64,000 bases of DNA. It comes from Reclinomonas americana ATCC 50394. Its lineage: Eukaryota; Jakobida; Jakobea; Jakobida. Of the stretch, positions 33,421 to 42,839 are shown piece by piece. Each line of letters begins with the position of its first letter. Position 1 is the first letter of the stretch. Where the stretch lies: positions 744,001 through 808,000 of the forward strand of contig PS015010.1 in the NCBI GenBank assembly GCA_048213135.1, in the 5' to 3' direction. The notes under the pieces are model-generated. The model saw only the letters and a program-made list of their open reading frames with translations, made no database searches and was not told the DNA's origin. Both the position numbers and the translations under genes were made by a program.

Positions 33421-33936
33421 TCACTTCTTCCATTCTTTCAACAATCGTTTCGCCCTTGCTTTAAACGCCGGTGTCTGGTGGGGTAGCTGGTCTTCAATAA
33501 TCAGTTTCAGTTCGGGGATGATCTCGGGATATTTCCGGCAGAGTTTGCCCAGTATGGTGAGGGAATGCGCTTTAACGGCAACGGCTTCAGTAGGTGAGGC
33601 CACATAATTGATGCAGAGGTCCATCATTTCGCCTTCATAGTCTTCGGGAATGCCGATGCCCTCCATCATCCTGATGGTATTCCTTTTAACGGCCATGTGA
33701 ATACCCGGTTTGAAGAGGTTGTCGATGAGTTGCCGCCAGTAACGGCTGATGAATTCCGGGTGAGCGATAACGCAATAGCTCAGCGGCCATGCGGACCTTT
33801 GCACCACTCGGTATTCATCTGTAAGGAACAGGTGCAGGAGTTCATCGAAACGCGACTGGTCGCTGCCAATCCACGCAACGATGTATTCGCACTGGGCTTT
33901 GGAATGTTCTTTCAGTATTTCTTCACGGAGGTTCAC
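33421..33936 (-). CDS. Helical-repeat (HEAT/DNA-alkylation-repair-like) protein of unknown function
   Basis: 171 aa, no signal peptide. Repeating helix pairs (FDELLHLFLTDEYRVVQRSAWPLSYCVIAHPE; GIHMAVKRNTIRMMEGIGIP; PTEAVAVKAHSLTILGKLCRKYP) look like HEAT repeats, a scaffold for protein or nucleic-acid binding. Conserved in Bacteroidota as a hypothetical protein in my recollection; function unknown. The stop codon adjoins the composite repeat. Confidence 0.82.
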   Translation of the reverse strand: MNLREEILKEHSKAQCEYIVAWIGSDQSRFDELLHLFLTDEYRVVQRSAWPLSYCVIAHPEFISRYWRQLIDNLFKPGIHMAVKRNTIRMMEGIGIPEDYEGEMMDLCINYVASPTEAVAVKAHSLTILGKLCRKYPEIIPELKLIIEDQLPHQTPAFKARAKRLLKEWKK

Positions 33937-33971
33937 GGGCTATCCAACTTTTTACACGAATTTAGCGGATT

Positions 33972-34988
33972 ATGGAAAATACCTGGCGGGCTTTTCAGAT
34001 ACCGGATGATGATTATACCGTGCAACCCATTGGCAGCGGGCTGATCAACCATACCTGGAAGATCAGCGGTCAGCAGAACAGTTTTATCTGTCAGCGTATC
34101 AATACCGCCATCTTCAAAGACCCGGAAGCTATCGCCCATAATATACGTGTGATGGGCGATTTTTTTGAGCAATACAATCCCCGTTATTGTTTTACGCAGC
34201 CGGTGCCCTTGCGCACAGGAGGAGACCTGCTGTATAGTGCGGAAGGCGTTTTCAGGATGTTCCCTTTTATTGAAGGATCTTATACCATTGATACGGTTCA
34301 GTTTGTTGAAGAAGCCCGTGAAGCTGCTTACCAGTTTGGTTTTTTTGCACAGCAACTCAGCGACCTTGACGCGGATGAATTGAAAATAACGCTTCCCGAT
34401 TTTCATAACCTCGATCTCCGTTACCGGCAATTTGAAGAGGCACTGCAGCAGGGCGACCCGCAACGTATTGCCGCTTCGCAAGTATGGATTGATAAACTGC
34501 AGTCGCTGAAATATATCCGCGATCGTTATCTTACTATCCTGTCCGACCCGGAATTTAAACTGCGGCCAACACACCACGATACCAAAATCAGCAACGTATT
34601 ATTCGACAAGGAAGGCAAGGGGCTTTGCGTGATTGACCTGGACACGGTAATGCCGGGATATTTTATCAGCGACCTGGGTGATATGATGAGGACCTACCTC
34701 AGCCCGGTGAGCGAGGAGGAGGCCGATTATTCGAAGATCAGCATTCGTACGGATGTACACGATGCCGTGCTGGCAGGCTACCTGCGCCATATGGAAAAAG
34801 TCCTTACAGCAAAAGAAAAGGCTGCTATACCTTATGCCGGGCAGTTTATGATCTATATGCAGGCATTGCGTTTCTTAACCGATCACCTGAACAGTGACAG
34901 GTATTACGGGGCGAAGTATGAGGGGCATAATCTGGTGAGGGCAGGGAACCAGATCACTTTGTTAGAATTATTGATTACGAATTTCTAA
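33972..34988 (+). CDS. Phosphotransferase-fold kinase, likely N-acetylhexosamine kinase (NahK-like)
   Basis: 338 aa with an aminoglycoside-phosphotransferase fold: IGSGLINHTWKI nucleotide loop at 20-31, QRINTAIFKDP, FRMFPFIEGSYT hinge, catalytic loop HHDTKISNVLFD (about 204-215) and metal-binding VIDLDTVMPG (about 222-231). In Bacteroidota close relatives act on N-acetylhexosamines or similar sugars at C1. The neighbouring glycosylasparaginase, GH109 and GH2 genes would supply GlcNAc or GalNAc, which supports a sugar-kinase role over antibiotic resistance. Substrate is inferred. Confidence 0.82.
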   Translation: MENTWRAFQIPDDDYTVQPIGSGLINHTWKISGQQNSFICQRINTAIFKDPEAIAHNIRVMGDFFEQYNPRYCFTQPVPLRTGGDLLYSAEGVFRMFPFIEGSYTIDTVQFVEEAREAAYQFGFFAQQLSDLDADELKITLPDFHNLDLRYRQFEEALQQGDPQRIAASQVWIDKLQSLKYIRDRYLTILSDPEFKLRPTHHDTKISNVLFDKEGKGLCVIDLDTVMPGYFISDLGDMMRTYLSPVSEEEADYSKISIRTDVHDAVLAGYLRHMEKVLTAKEKAAIPYAGQFMIYMQALRFLTDHLNSDRYYGAKYEGHNLVRAGNQITLLELLITNF

Positions 34989-35072
34989 CCGCAAAGAAAG
35001 AAGTACGCAAAGGTTACGCAAAGGCTAAATTTGCATATCCGCACATTCACAAATCATCAAATCTTCAAATCA
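34989..35072. repeat. Intergenic repeat remnants
   Basis: CCGCAAAGAAAGAAGTACGC with AAAGGTTACGCAAAGGC, then TTGCATATCCGCACATTCAC and CAAATCATCAAATCTTCAAA: modules related to the CGCAGAGA and GTGCGGATATG families seen elsewhere in the window. Confidence 0.6.
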
Positions 35073-36872
35073 TCACATCGTTCTCTCCCCGGTAACAGGT
35101 TCTGCTTTTTCCTGGTGGAGGTCAAAAATAATGATCTCATTCTCTCCTTTTTTTAACCAGGAAGCCGGGCAGTATAAACGCTGCTGTGGCCCTATGTTCC
35201 AGTACCTGCCCAGGTTGTGGCCGTTGATGTATAAGATGCCTTTGCTGTATCGGCTCATATCAAAATAAGTATCGCCGGTTTGACTGAGTGAAAATTGTCC
35301 TTTAAAGAATTGTCCTTTACGTGTATCAATGCCCCTGTCGGGTTGTGCGGCTTTGGTAACAAATGCCGGGTCCATCGGCAGTAAAAATGTCTCCCAGTTC
35401 ATCAGTGTCATGCCATTCAGGGTAACCCTGTCTGTTATGCCTTTCCTGTCAATCATGTATTGGGCAAAGTTGATGTGCCCCATGCCTTCTACAAGAATAT
35501 CCAGCTGGGGATTGGCGGTATTGGTTTTGGGCAGTTGTACCGTCCATTGCCCGCCGTCACGCCATACAGTGTCTATGAACTGTCCATCGAGGAACACGAG
35601 TGCGTAATCGTGAGGTTCCGTAATGGTCAGTTTCCCGCTTTTGTGACCGATGAGCTGGGTGCGGTACAGGATAAGTCCCTGGTTCTGCCCGTAAGCCTCC
35701 ATGGGTTTGGGTTGCGGCGACAATACCGGTGCCGGCAGCCTGTTCCATATGCTGGTCATGTATTTCATGGAAATGGAAGGGATGCTGATCGCCGCTACCG
35801 ATGCCGGTACAGCGGGTACTGTATAATCCACGGCTTCTTTGATCAAGCGGCGGAGCATATAATATTTAGCAGTAGCATTACCCTGCTCATCGATGGGGGC
35901 ATCGTAATCATAACTGGTCAGGTCGGGCTGGTATTGTACCGGAGAGAAAGCATTGGCGCCTGCGGTAAATCCAAAGTTGGTACCCCCGTGTATCACATAA
36001 AAGTTAAAAGACTTTTTATTGGCCAGCAGGTAGGCAACTTCTTTTTTAAGATCATTGGTATCAGGTCTTGCCCATTTTTCGCCCCAGTGGGTGAGCCAGC
36101 CGGGGTAGGTCTCGCTGCTGAAAGCCGGCGCATCGGGATCGCTTTTCTTCGCCTGTTCAAAATCATTATCACCGGAACCGCTGTCGAGGCCCACGGCTGT
36201 GCCTTTGAGGTGACCGGCCTCCAGCATATACGCGGTAGCGCCATCGGCGGTGTAGAAAGGTACTTTGATGCCGTTGCTGATCCAGAGCTGCCGCAAGGCT
36301 TCCAGGTATTTTTTATCGTTGCCATAACTGCCGTATTCATTTTCCACCTGCACCATCAGTATAGGCCCGCCATTAACGCATTGCAGCGGTTTTACAACGG
36401 CAGCTAAACTGCGTATATACCTTTCCGTTGCTTTCATGTACCGTTCATCGAGGCAGCGGATTTTAATATCCGGATATTTCAGCAGGTAGGTGGGTAATCC
36501 GCCAAAGTCCCATTCAGCGCATACATATGGACCCGGTCGCAGCAGCACCCACATTTTTTCTTCCTGGCATATTTTGATAAAGGCGGCGATGTCCCGGTTT
36601 TCAGAACTGTAATCAAATTTGCCTTCCACAGTCTCGTGATAGTTCCAGAAAATGTAGGCGGCAATGGTATTACAACCCATAGCTTTGACCATTTGTATGC
36701 GGTGACGCCAGTATTCACGTGGTATACGGGCCGGGTGTATTTCCCCGCTGATGATCTGGAATGGCGTTCCATCCAGCAGAAAATCGTTCTTTGATAATTC
36801 AAAGCGATGTACCTGCGCCTGTGATAACCAGCAGGTAAAGAGAAAGGTCAGCGTAAGGAGTATTTTTTTCAT
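35073..36872 (-). CDS. Exported GH35 beta-galactosidase
   Basis: 599 aa from the ATG at 36872, 4 bp after the GH2 stop; a longer frame to 36899 would overlap that gene and spoil the signal peptide (MKKILLTLTFLFTCWLSQAQ). GH35 markers: FQIISGEIHPARIPREYW, NTIAAYIFWNYHE, the signature GGPILMVQVENEYGSYG with the acid/base Glu, and FSSETYPGWLTHWGE with the probable nucleophile. C-terminal beta domains carry GRYWNIGPQQRLYCPASWLK. It removes terminal beta-linked galactose in the periplasm or at the surface. Last gene of the minus-strand glycan operon. Confidence 0.96.
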   Translation of the reverse strand: MKKILLTLTFLFTCWLSQAQVHRFELSKNDFLLDGTPFQIISGEIHPARIPREYWRHRIQMVKAMGCNTIAAYIFWNYHETVEGKFDYSSENRDIAAFIKICQEEKMWVLLRPGPYVCAEWDFGGLPTYLLKYPDIKIRCLDERYMKATERYIRSLAAVVKPLQCVNGGPILMVQVENEYGSYGNDKKYLEALRQLWISNGIKVPFYTADGATAYMLEAGHLKGTAVGLDSGSGDNDFEQAKKSDPDAPAFSSETYPGWLTHWGEKWARPDTNDLKKEVAYLLANKKSFNFYVIHGGTNFGFTAGANAFSPVQYQPDLTSYDYDAPIDEQGNATAKYYMLRRLIKEAVDYTVPAVPASVAAISIPSISMKYMTSIWNRLPAPVLSPQPKPMEAYGQNQGLILYRTQLIGHKSGKLTITEPHDYALVFLDGQFIDTVWRDGGQWTVQLPKTNTANPQLDILVEGMGHINFAQYMIDRKGITDRVTLNGMTLMNWETFLLPMDPAFVTKAAQPDRGIDTRKGQFFKGQFSLSQTGDTYFDMSRYSKGILYINGHNLGRYWNIGPQQRLYCPASWLKKGENEIIIFDLHQEKAEPVTGERTM

Positions 36873-36876
36873 GTGT

Positions 36877-38871
36877 TTATTTATGGGTAAGTACGTCATA
36901 AAGACTTTTAATTTTCACCTGTGGCACTTCCGCTGAATTGCTGTACCGGTTGAGCCGGAATGTTTTTACTTCTCCTGCTTTGAGAGAAAAATAATTATCG
37001 CTGATGGTAAAGCTGCCATTGTCTTTGTAGAGGTACACGTAGGCGGCATCCTGGTCGCTTACAATGCTGAAATTTCCGTCGCCGGTGTATTTCAATGTGA
37101 ACGTTGGTTTTTTAAGCTGCCATTGCATGGGTATGATGCTGTCTTTCACAGGCAGGCGGTCATCGCGGTAAGCCTCCTTTACGGCATACCAGGCGGCCTT
37201 GGGAGCCCTGCTGTAATCGGTAATGCTCCAACTGGTTACGGGCCAGCAGTCGTTCAGCTGCCACAGCAGGGTACCCATATTGCGGGGCGCTTTGCTGCGG
37301 TGTACGGCAATGCTGTTCTTAAGGATATAATATTGCAGGCATTGGGTAAGGTAAATATAATCCGCTAAGGGCAACTGTTTCAGCCGGCTGCTGTCTATAA
37401 AATAACGGTTAAGGTAGTGGTTCAGTTTTTTGAATCCGTCATTTGCTTTCTGATGCGATGTAATGGAAGGAGAGTAGAGGTAGCGTTCTTTTTCAGGCGT
37501 ATACCCGTTAACGGTAGTTACGTTAGGCATGGCCTGCATACCATATTCGCTTACGAAACGGCCTGTCTTCTGTTCAAATATTTCCCAGTCGGCCAGTCCC
37601 CACCAAACACCCCAGTAGTGACTGTCGCCTTCATTATAACTGCGGGGGTTACCCCAGCCGAACTGAGGCGAGGTAGACACATAAGGACGATTGCCATCAA
37701 ACTCATCCACCCATTTGGGCAGACTGTCGCGGAACAGGCGGGTGTAGTCGTTCCACACTTTGGCTGAATCGGCACCATGCAGGTTGAACTGGCCCTGCCA
37801 CCCCCAGTGGTGCCAGGCTTCGTCAATCTCGTTATTGCCGCACCAGAGCACGATACAGGGATGATCTTTCAACCGGTTGACCTGGTACCTGACTTCCTCT
37901 TTTACATTTTTAAAAAATGCTTCATCACCGGGATACATACCGCCGGCAAACATAAAGTCCTGCCACACCATAATACCCATCTTATCGCATTGATCATAGA
38001 AAGCATCATCTTCATAAATACCGCCGCCCCATACGCGGAGCATATTCATGTTGGCATCCTTGGCACTTTTAACGATCCGGTAATAGTCCATTGGCCCGAC
38101 ACGCGGTAAAAAAACATCGGAAGGGATATAATTAGCACCCTTGATATAAACAGGATTCCCGTCTTTTTCAAAATAAAAAGATGTACCTGCTGTATCTTTT
38201 TGTTGTACGAGTTTTACATTCCAGGAGGGTAACTTGTTGGTTGTAGGCATGATCCTCACACCTGTCCAGCCTTGCAGCTGTATTTTTTTCCAGATACCGC
38301 ATCCCACGAATAACGGGCCCCAATCCCAGCCAAACTGGAACTGTGCTTTGCGGGCATATACCCGGTTATTGTCGGGCAATACCAGTGGCAGCCTGCTTTT
38401 GGCGATGGAGTCAACCGTATTCAGTGCGGAGTGGAAACGGATAATAAGTTTGTTGTTTTTCTTTACAATGTCTTTCACAAATACAATCCAGTTACGGAAC
38501 ATATTGTCGGCTTTCAATATCGATTTCCCGTTAAGCGATACATCGGCATAAGTGTCCAGCCCGTCAAAAACCAGCCGGATATTTTGCTCTGCCAGCAGGG
38601 CATCGTTCGCCTGGAAGGTCAGTTGGTATTCCCAGTCGCAGCGATCGATCCACGCCAGCTTTTTTTCATTGTCTGCATAGAAAGGATCCGGGATCAGTTT
38701 ATTATTGAGCAGGTCGGTATGGACAGACCCGGGCACTGTGGCAGGGTACCATTTCGCGGTACCGGCTTTTCTGAACTGCCAGCCTTTGCTGAGGTCCAGC
38801 GTAGTGGTCTGTGCCGCAACGGGAAAAAAGATGAACAGGAAAAAAAATGATATAACTGTAGGTTTCCTCAT
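36877..38871 (-). CDS. Exported GH2 beta-mannosidase, apparently lacking one beta-sandwich domain
   Basis: 664 aa from the ATG at 38871, which starts a signal peptide (MRKPTVISFFFLFIFFPVAAQ) 1 bp after the cutC stop. N-terminal jelly-roll with GLDTYADVSLNG and QFQFGWDWGPLFVGCGIWKK; TIM barrel with acid/base Glu348 in WCGNNEIDEAW and nucleophile Glu442 in FVSEYGMQAMP. Together these indicate beta-mannosidase. Between residues about 205 and 218 the chain jumps from the end of the jelly-roll (WTGVRIMPTT) straight to the strand before the barrel (VKLVQQKDTAG). The immunoglobulin-like domain of roughly 100 residues normally there is missing, with frame kept. Whether this is a natural family variant or a local deletion needs alignment. 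Confidence 0.92.
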   Translation of the reverse strand: MRKPTVISFFFLFIFFPVAAQTTTLDLSKGWQFRKAGTAKWYPATVPGSVHTDLLNNKLIPDPFYADNEKKLAWIDRCDWEYQLTFQANDALLAEQNIRLVFDGLDTYADVSLNGKSILKADNMFRNWIVFVKDIVKKNNKLIIRFHSALNTVDSIAKSRLPLVLPDNNRVYARKAQFQFGWDWGPLFVGCGIWKKIQLQGWTGVRIMPTTNKLPSWNVKLVQQKDTAGTSFYFEKDGNPVYIKGANYIPSDVFLPRVGPMDYYRIVKSAKDANMNMLRVWGGGIYEDDAFYDQCDKMGIMVWQDFMFAGGMYPGDEAFFKNVKEEVRYQVNRLKDHPCIVLWCGNNEIDEAWHHWGWQGQFNLHGADSAKVWNDYTRLFRDSLPKWVDEFDGNRPYVSTSPQFGWGNPRSYNEGDSHYWGVWWGLADWEIFEQKTGRFVSEYGMQAMPNVTTVNGYTPEKERYLYSPSITSHQKANDGFKKLNHYLNRYFIDSSRLKQLPLADYIYLTQCLQYYILKNSIAVHRSKAPRNMGTLLWQLNDCWPVTSWSITDYSRAPKAAWYAVKEAYRDDRLPVKDSIIPMQWQLKKPTFTLKYTGDGNFSIVSDQDAAYVYLYKDNGSFTISDNYFSLKAGEVKTFRLNRYSNSAEVPQVKIKSLYDVLTHK

Positions 38872-38872
38872 A

Positions 38873-39598
38873 TCAGATCGATTGCAGGGTAGCGATGATG
38901 CTGCGCACTTCTTCCTCATCCAGCGCAACGCTTTTCATTTTCTCCTGCATGGCCTCATTCTGGTAACTCATGGAACTATCGATGTTGGTCCTGGCGGAAG
39001 TATGAAACTCAACGGCGCCGGTCTGTTGGGCTAGGGCGGCGATATTATCGGCCCGCACACCACTGCCCGGCATAATGATGAGCCTGTCCCCGGCTTTCTG
39101 CATCAGTTCTGCAATCAGCGGGGCACCTTCCATCGCGTTGGGTCGCTGGCCGCTGGTCAGTATTCTTTCACAACCTATGCTGATGATATCTTCCAATGCC
39201 CGGAACGGATCGGCTGCTCTGTCAAAAGCCCGGTGAAAGGTAACACCCATCGGGTAAGCGAGTTCCACGAGGCGGGCGCAGCGTTCTTTATCCACGGTCC
39301 CGCCTGCATGCAGCATACCGATCACCACACCATCACAACCCAACTGTTTGCAAACCTCCACATCAGACTGCATCGTCCGCCATTCATCTGTTGTATACAG
39401 GAAGTCGCCGCCACGTGGCCTGATGATGGGATACAACTCCCCGTCAAATATTTTCCTGGCAGATTGAATGAAACCATAGGATGGCGTGGTACCACCTTCC
39501 CCGGGATTGTCGCACAACTCAATACGGTGTGCGCCCAAAGCCTGTGCCTGGCGGCAACTTTCCAATGTAAAACCGATAAGCTCTAATTTAAAATCCAC
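38873..39598 (-). CDS. cutC: CutC family protein
   Basis: 241 aa TIM-barrel protein of the CutC family: GAHRIELCDNPGEGGTTPS at 23-41, IIRPRGGDFLYT near 58-69, GVVIGMLHAGGTVD near 90, VTFHRAFDRAADP near 120, ILTSGQRPNAMEG near 146 and IMPGSGVRADNI near 175. Originally tied to copper tolerance, but copper binding is not conserved and the family is often found beside glycan-degrading genes; this one lies 1 bp upstream of the beta-mannosidase, arguing for a sugar-related role. Start MDFKLELIGF at 39598 fits the family. Confidence 0.95.
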   Translation of the reverse strand: MDFKLELIGFTLESCRQAQALGAHRIELCDNPGEGGTTPSYGFIQSARKIFDGELYPIIRPRGGDFLYTTDEWRTMQSDVEVCKQLGCDGVVIGMLHAGGTVDKERCARLVELAYPMGVTFHRAFDRAADPFRALEDIISIGCERILTSGQRPNAMEGAPLIAELMQKAGDRLIIMPGSGVRADNIAALAQQTGAVEFHTSARTNIDSSMSYQNEAMQEKMKSVALDEEEVRSIIATLQSI

Positions 39599-39606
39599 GG
39601 TGATGA

Positions 39607-39821
39607 TTACTAATTACTAATTATGAATTTTATCCTGAACGGAGTGAAGGATCTCATTCGCTGCGAAGACTTTATTATCATTAACTACCAGCCTGGCTTC
39701 CGGGTATCATTCGCTGGTCAGAGACCAGGCGAGGAGCCAATCATGTCCTGAGCGCAGCGAAGGATCTTCATACTCATATCTTCACATTCGCATATCCACA
39801 CATCCGCACATTCTCTCATTC
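39607..39821. repeat. Repeat-filled gap inside the glycan operon
   Basis: From left: ATTACTAATTACTAATTATG (39607-39626); a 22-bp repeat TCCTGAACGGAGTGAAGGAT (39633-39654 in full); a REP-like hairpin TCG-CTGGTC-AGA-GACCAG-GCGA (39711-39732); a second copy of the 22-bp repeat at 39746-39767 in the same orientation; and GCATATCCACACATCCGCAC modules to 39821. No gene or promoter box seen, so the operon may be split here. Confidence 0.85.
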
Positions 39822-40835
39822 TCAAATCAAATATTTCGCTTCATACATCTTACTCTCGGTGCCTGTTTTTACACTGTAACTAAATCCTTTTTGTATCGCG
39901 TAAGCGCCGAACTGTCCTTTTTTGTTGAGGGCGAGAAAACCCACCTGCAGTGTTTTTGCTTTAACAGGATCGCGTTTTACAATACGCTGAACGGCTTTCT
40001 TACAGGCCATTTCCGGGCTCAGGCCCTGGCGCATAAGTTCCACTACCAGGTGAGTGCCGCAGATGCGGATCACTTCTTCGCCCAATCCGCTGCTGGTGGC
40101 GGCGCCTACTTCATTATCTACAAACAGCCCCGCGCCAATGATGGGCGAATCACCCACGCGGCCATGCAGTTTGAAAGCCATACCGCTGGTGGTTACCGCG
40201 CCGGAAAGATCGCTGTTGCTGTCCATGGCGAGTATGCCCATTGTATCGTGGTTGGGACTGCCATCATCAAAAAAAGACGGCGCAAAAGGGCCATTGCTTT
40301 TTTTACTTTCAATATTGATCACGGGTTTGTATTCACTTTTCTTCAGCCATTCCGCATAGGCTTTTTTCGCGTCAGGAGACAATTCCCCGCTTTCGAGAGG
40401 GAACCCATTCTCCACGGCAAACTGTTGTGCGCCGGCGCCTACGAGTATCACATGCGGGGTTTTCTCCATCACTTTACGGGCAACGGCCACCGGGTGCTTG
40501 ATGCGTTCTATACCGGCCACGGCGCCAATATTGGCCTTCTCATCCATAATGCAGGCGTCGAGCGTTACAATGCCATCACGATCGGGATAGCCATCAAGTC
40601 CCACGCAGCAGCTGGGCTGGTTCTCGATATAAATGCCCGCGGCTTCAATGGCATCAATAGCCTTGCCTTTGGCTGATAATATTTTCCAGCCTTCTTCATT
40701 CATCGTCCTGCCATCCCAGGTGCTGATCATAATGGGGCGGTTACCGCCTTCCCAGTTGGCCGACATCGCTTTGCCTGCAGCCAGCAGGGGAGCGGTCATG
40801 GCTGAAAGCCGGAGGAATTTTCTTCTGTTGAGCAT
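39822..40835 (-). CDS. N4-(beta-N-acetylglucosaminyl)-L-asparaginase (glycosylasparaginase)
   Basis: 337 aa Ntn-hydrolase. The precursor cuts itself between Asp197 and Thr198 in SPNHDTMGILAMD; Thr198 becomes the catalytic N-terminal residue. Substrate-binding GRVGDSPIIGAGLFVDNEVG and SSGLGEEVIRICGTHL follow. The N-terminus NRRKFLRLSAMTA carries a twin-arginine motif, so export may be as a folded protein. It hydrolyses GlcNAc-Asn, the last step in taking apart N-linked glycoproteins, and fits with the neighbouring beta-mannosidase and NahK-like kinase. Confidence 0.95.
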   Translation of the reverse strand: MLNRRKFLRLSAMTAPLLAAGKAMSANWEGGNRPIMISTWDGRTMNEEGWKILSAKGKAIDAIEAAGIYIENQPSCCVGLDGYPDRDGIVTLDACIMDEKANIGAVAGIERIKHPVAVARKVMEKTPHVILVGAGAQQFAVENGFPLESGELSPDAKKAYAEWLKKSEYKPVINIESKKSNGPFAPSFFDDGSPNHDTMGILAMDSNSDLSGAVTTSGMAFKLHGRVGDSPIIGAGLFVDNEVGAATSSGLGEEVIRICGTHLVVELMRQGLSPEMACKKAVQRIVKRDPVKAKTLQVGFLALNKKGQFGAYAIQKGFSYSVKTGTESKMYEAKYLI

Positions 40836-40928
40836 GGGTTGTTTTTTGATTACCAGCGGTATATCCCTGTTCAGCTGCAGTGGCGTCGCACTCTTGTACA
40901 GCGGTACCCGGCCGGCCGGTTATTATGA

Positions 40929-42314
<1,386 letters not shown>

Positions 42315-42335
42315 TTATAGCAATCGTTGAATGGT

Positions 42336-42641
42336 TTACTTATGAATGGACAGCTTTCGTATCATATCCGCGCTGATGTCTTCGGCATATACACCATAAG
42401 CGCTGGTGAGTGTGCCTTTGATGCCGCCGTCTTTTGATTCCACGGCATACACTATGTCCTGGTCGTCGGGATTGGTATCGCCCTCAAAGCGGTATACTTC
42501 GGTGATCTCGAACTCGTCGGGGTTCAGGCAGGCTCCCGTTGCACTGCAGGCCAGCTTGTCGAAGGCGATATTAAAATCAAGGGTGTAACCTTTTTGTTTT
42601 AAGCCATTAAGAGCGGCTACAACGGTCTCATAATTTTCCAT
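42336..42641 (-). CDS. Small conserved protein (often labelled phosphoribosylpyrophosphate synthetase)
   Basis: 101 aa, acidic, cytoplasmic. MENYETVVAALNGLKQKGYT start, then two beta-rich parts (FEITEVYRFEGDTNPDDQDI, VYAVESKDGGIKGTLTSAYG). This short Bacteroidota family is often annotated as PRPP synthetase, but it is a third of that enzyme's length and lacks its PRPP loop, so I treat the name as wrong and the function as unknown. It begins the minus-strand unit, 27 bp before GH109. Confidence 0.82.
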   Translation of the reverse strand: MENYETVVAALNGLKQKGYTLDFNIAFDKLACSATGACLNPDEFEITEVYRFEGDTNPDDQDIVYAVESKDGGIKGTLTSAYGVYAEDISADMIRKLSIHK

Positions 42642-42839
42642 ACCCGGTATTTTGGATGAAGTTAATAAACAATTGATAACAGACGGCTGGCGGGCGCCAA
42701 TTCCTTCTGTAATAACCCCTGATTAGTAATAAATAATAATTTGTTGGTAAATTGCAGGATTAACAATGGCCGGTAACCTATTGCCGGTCAGCAGGAAAAC
42801 GGCAGGGAGAGCCCTCCGTTGTATTATTAAATCAGCTAT

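Noticed and set aside
33972-34988. Aminoglycoside resistance gene
   Set aside because: The fold is shared, but the glycan-degrading neighbours favour a sugar kinase.
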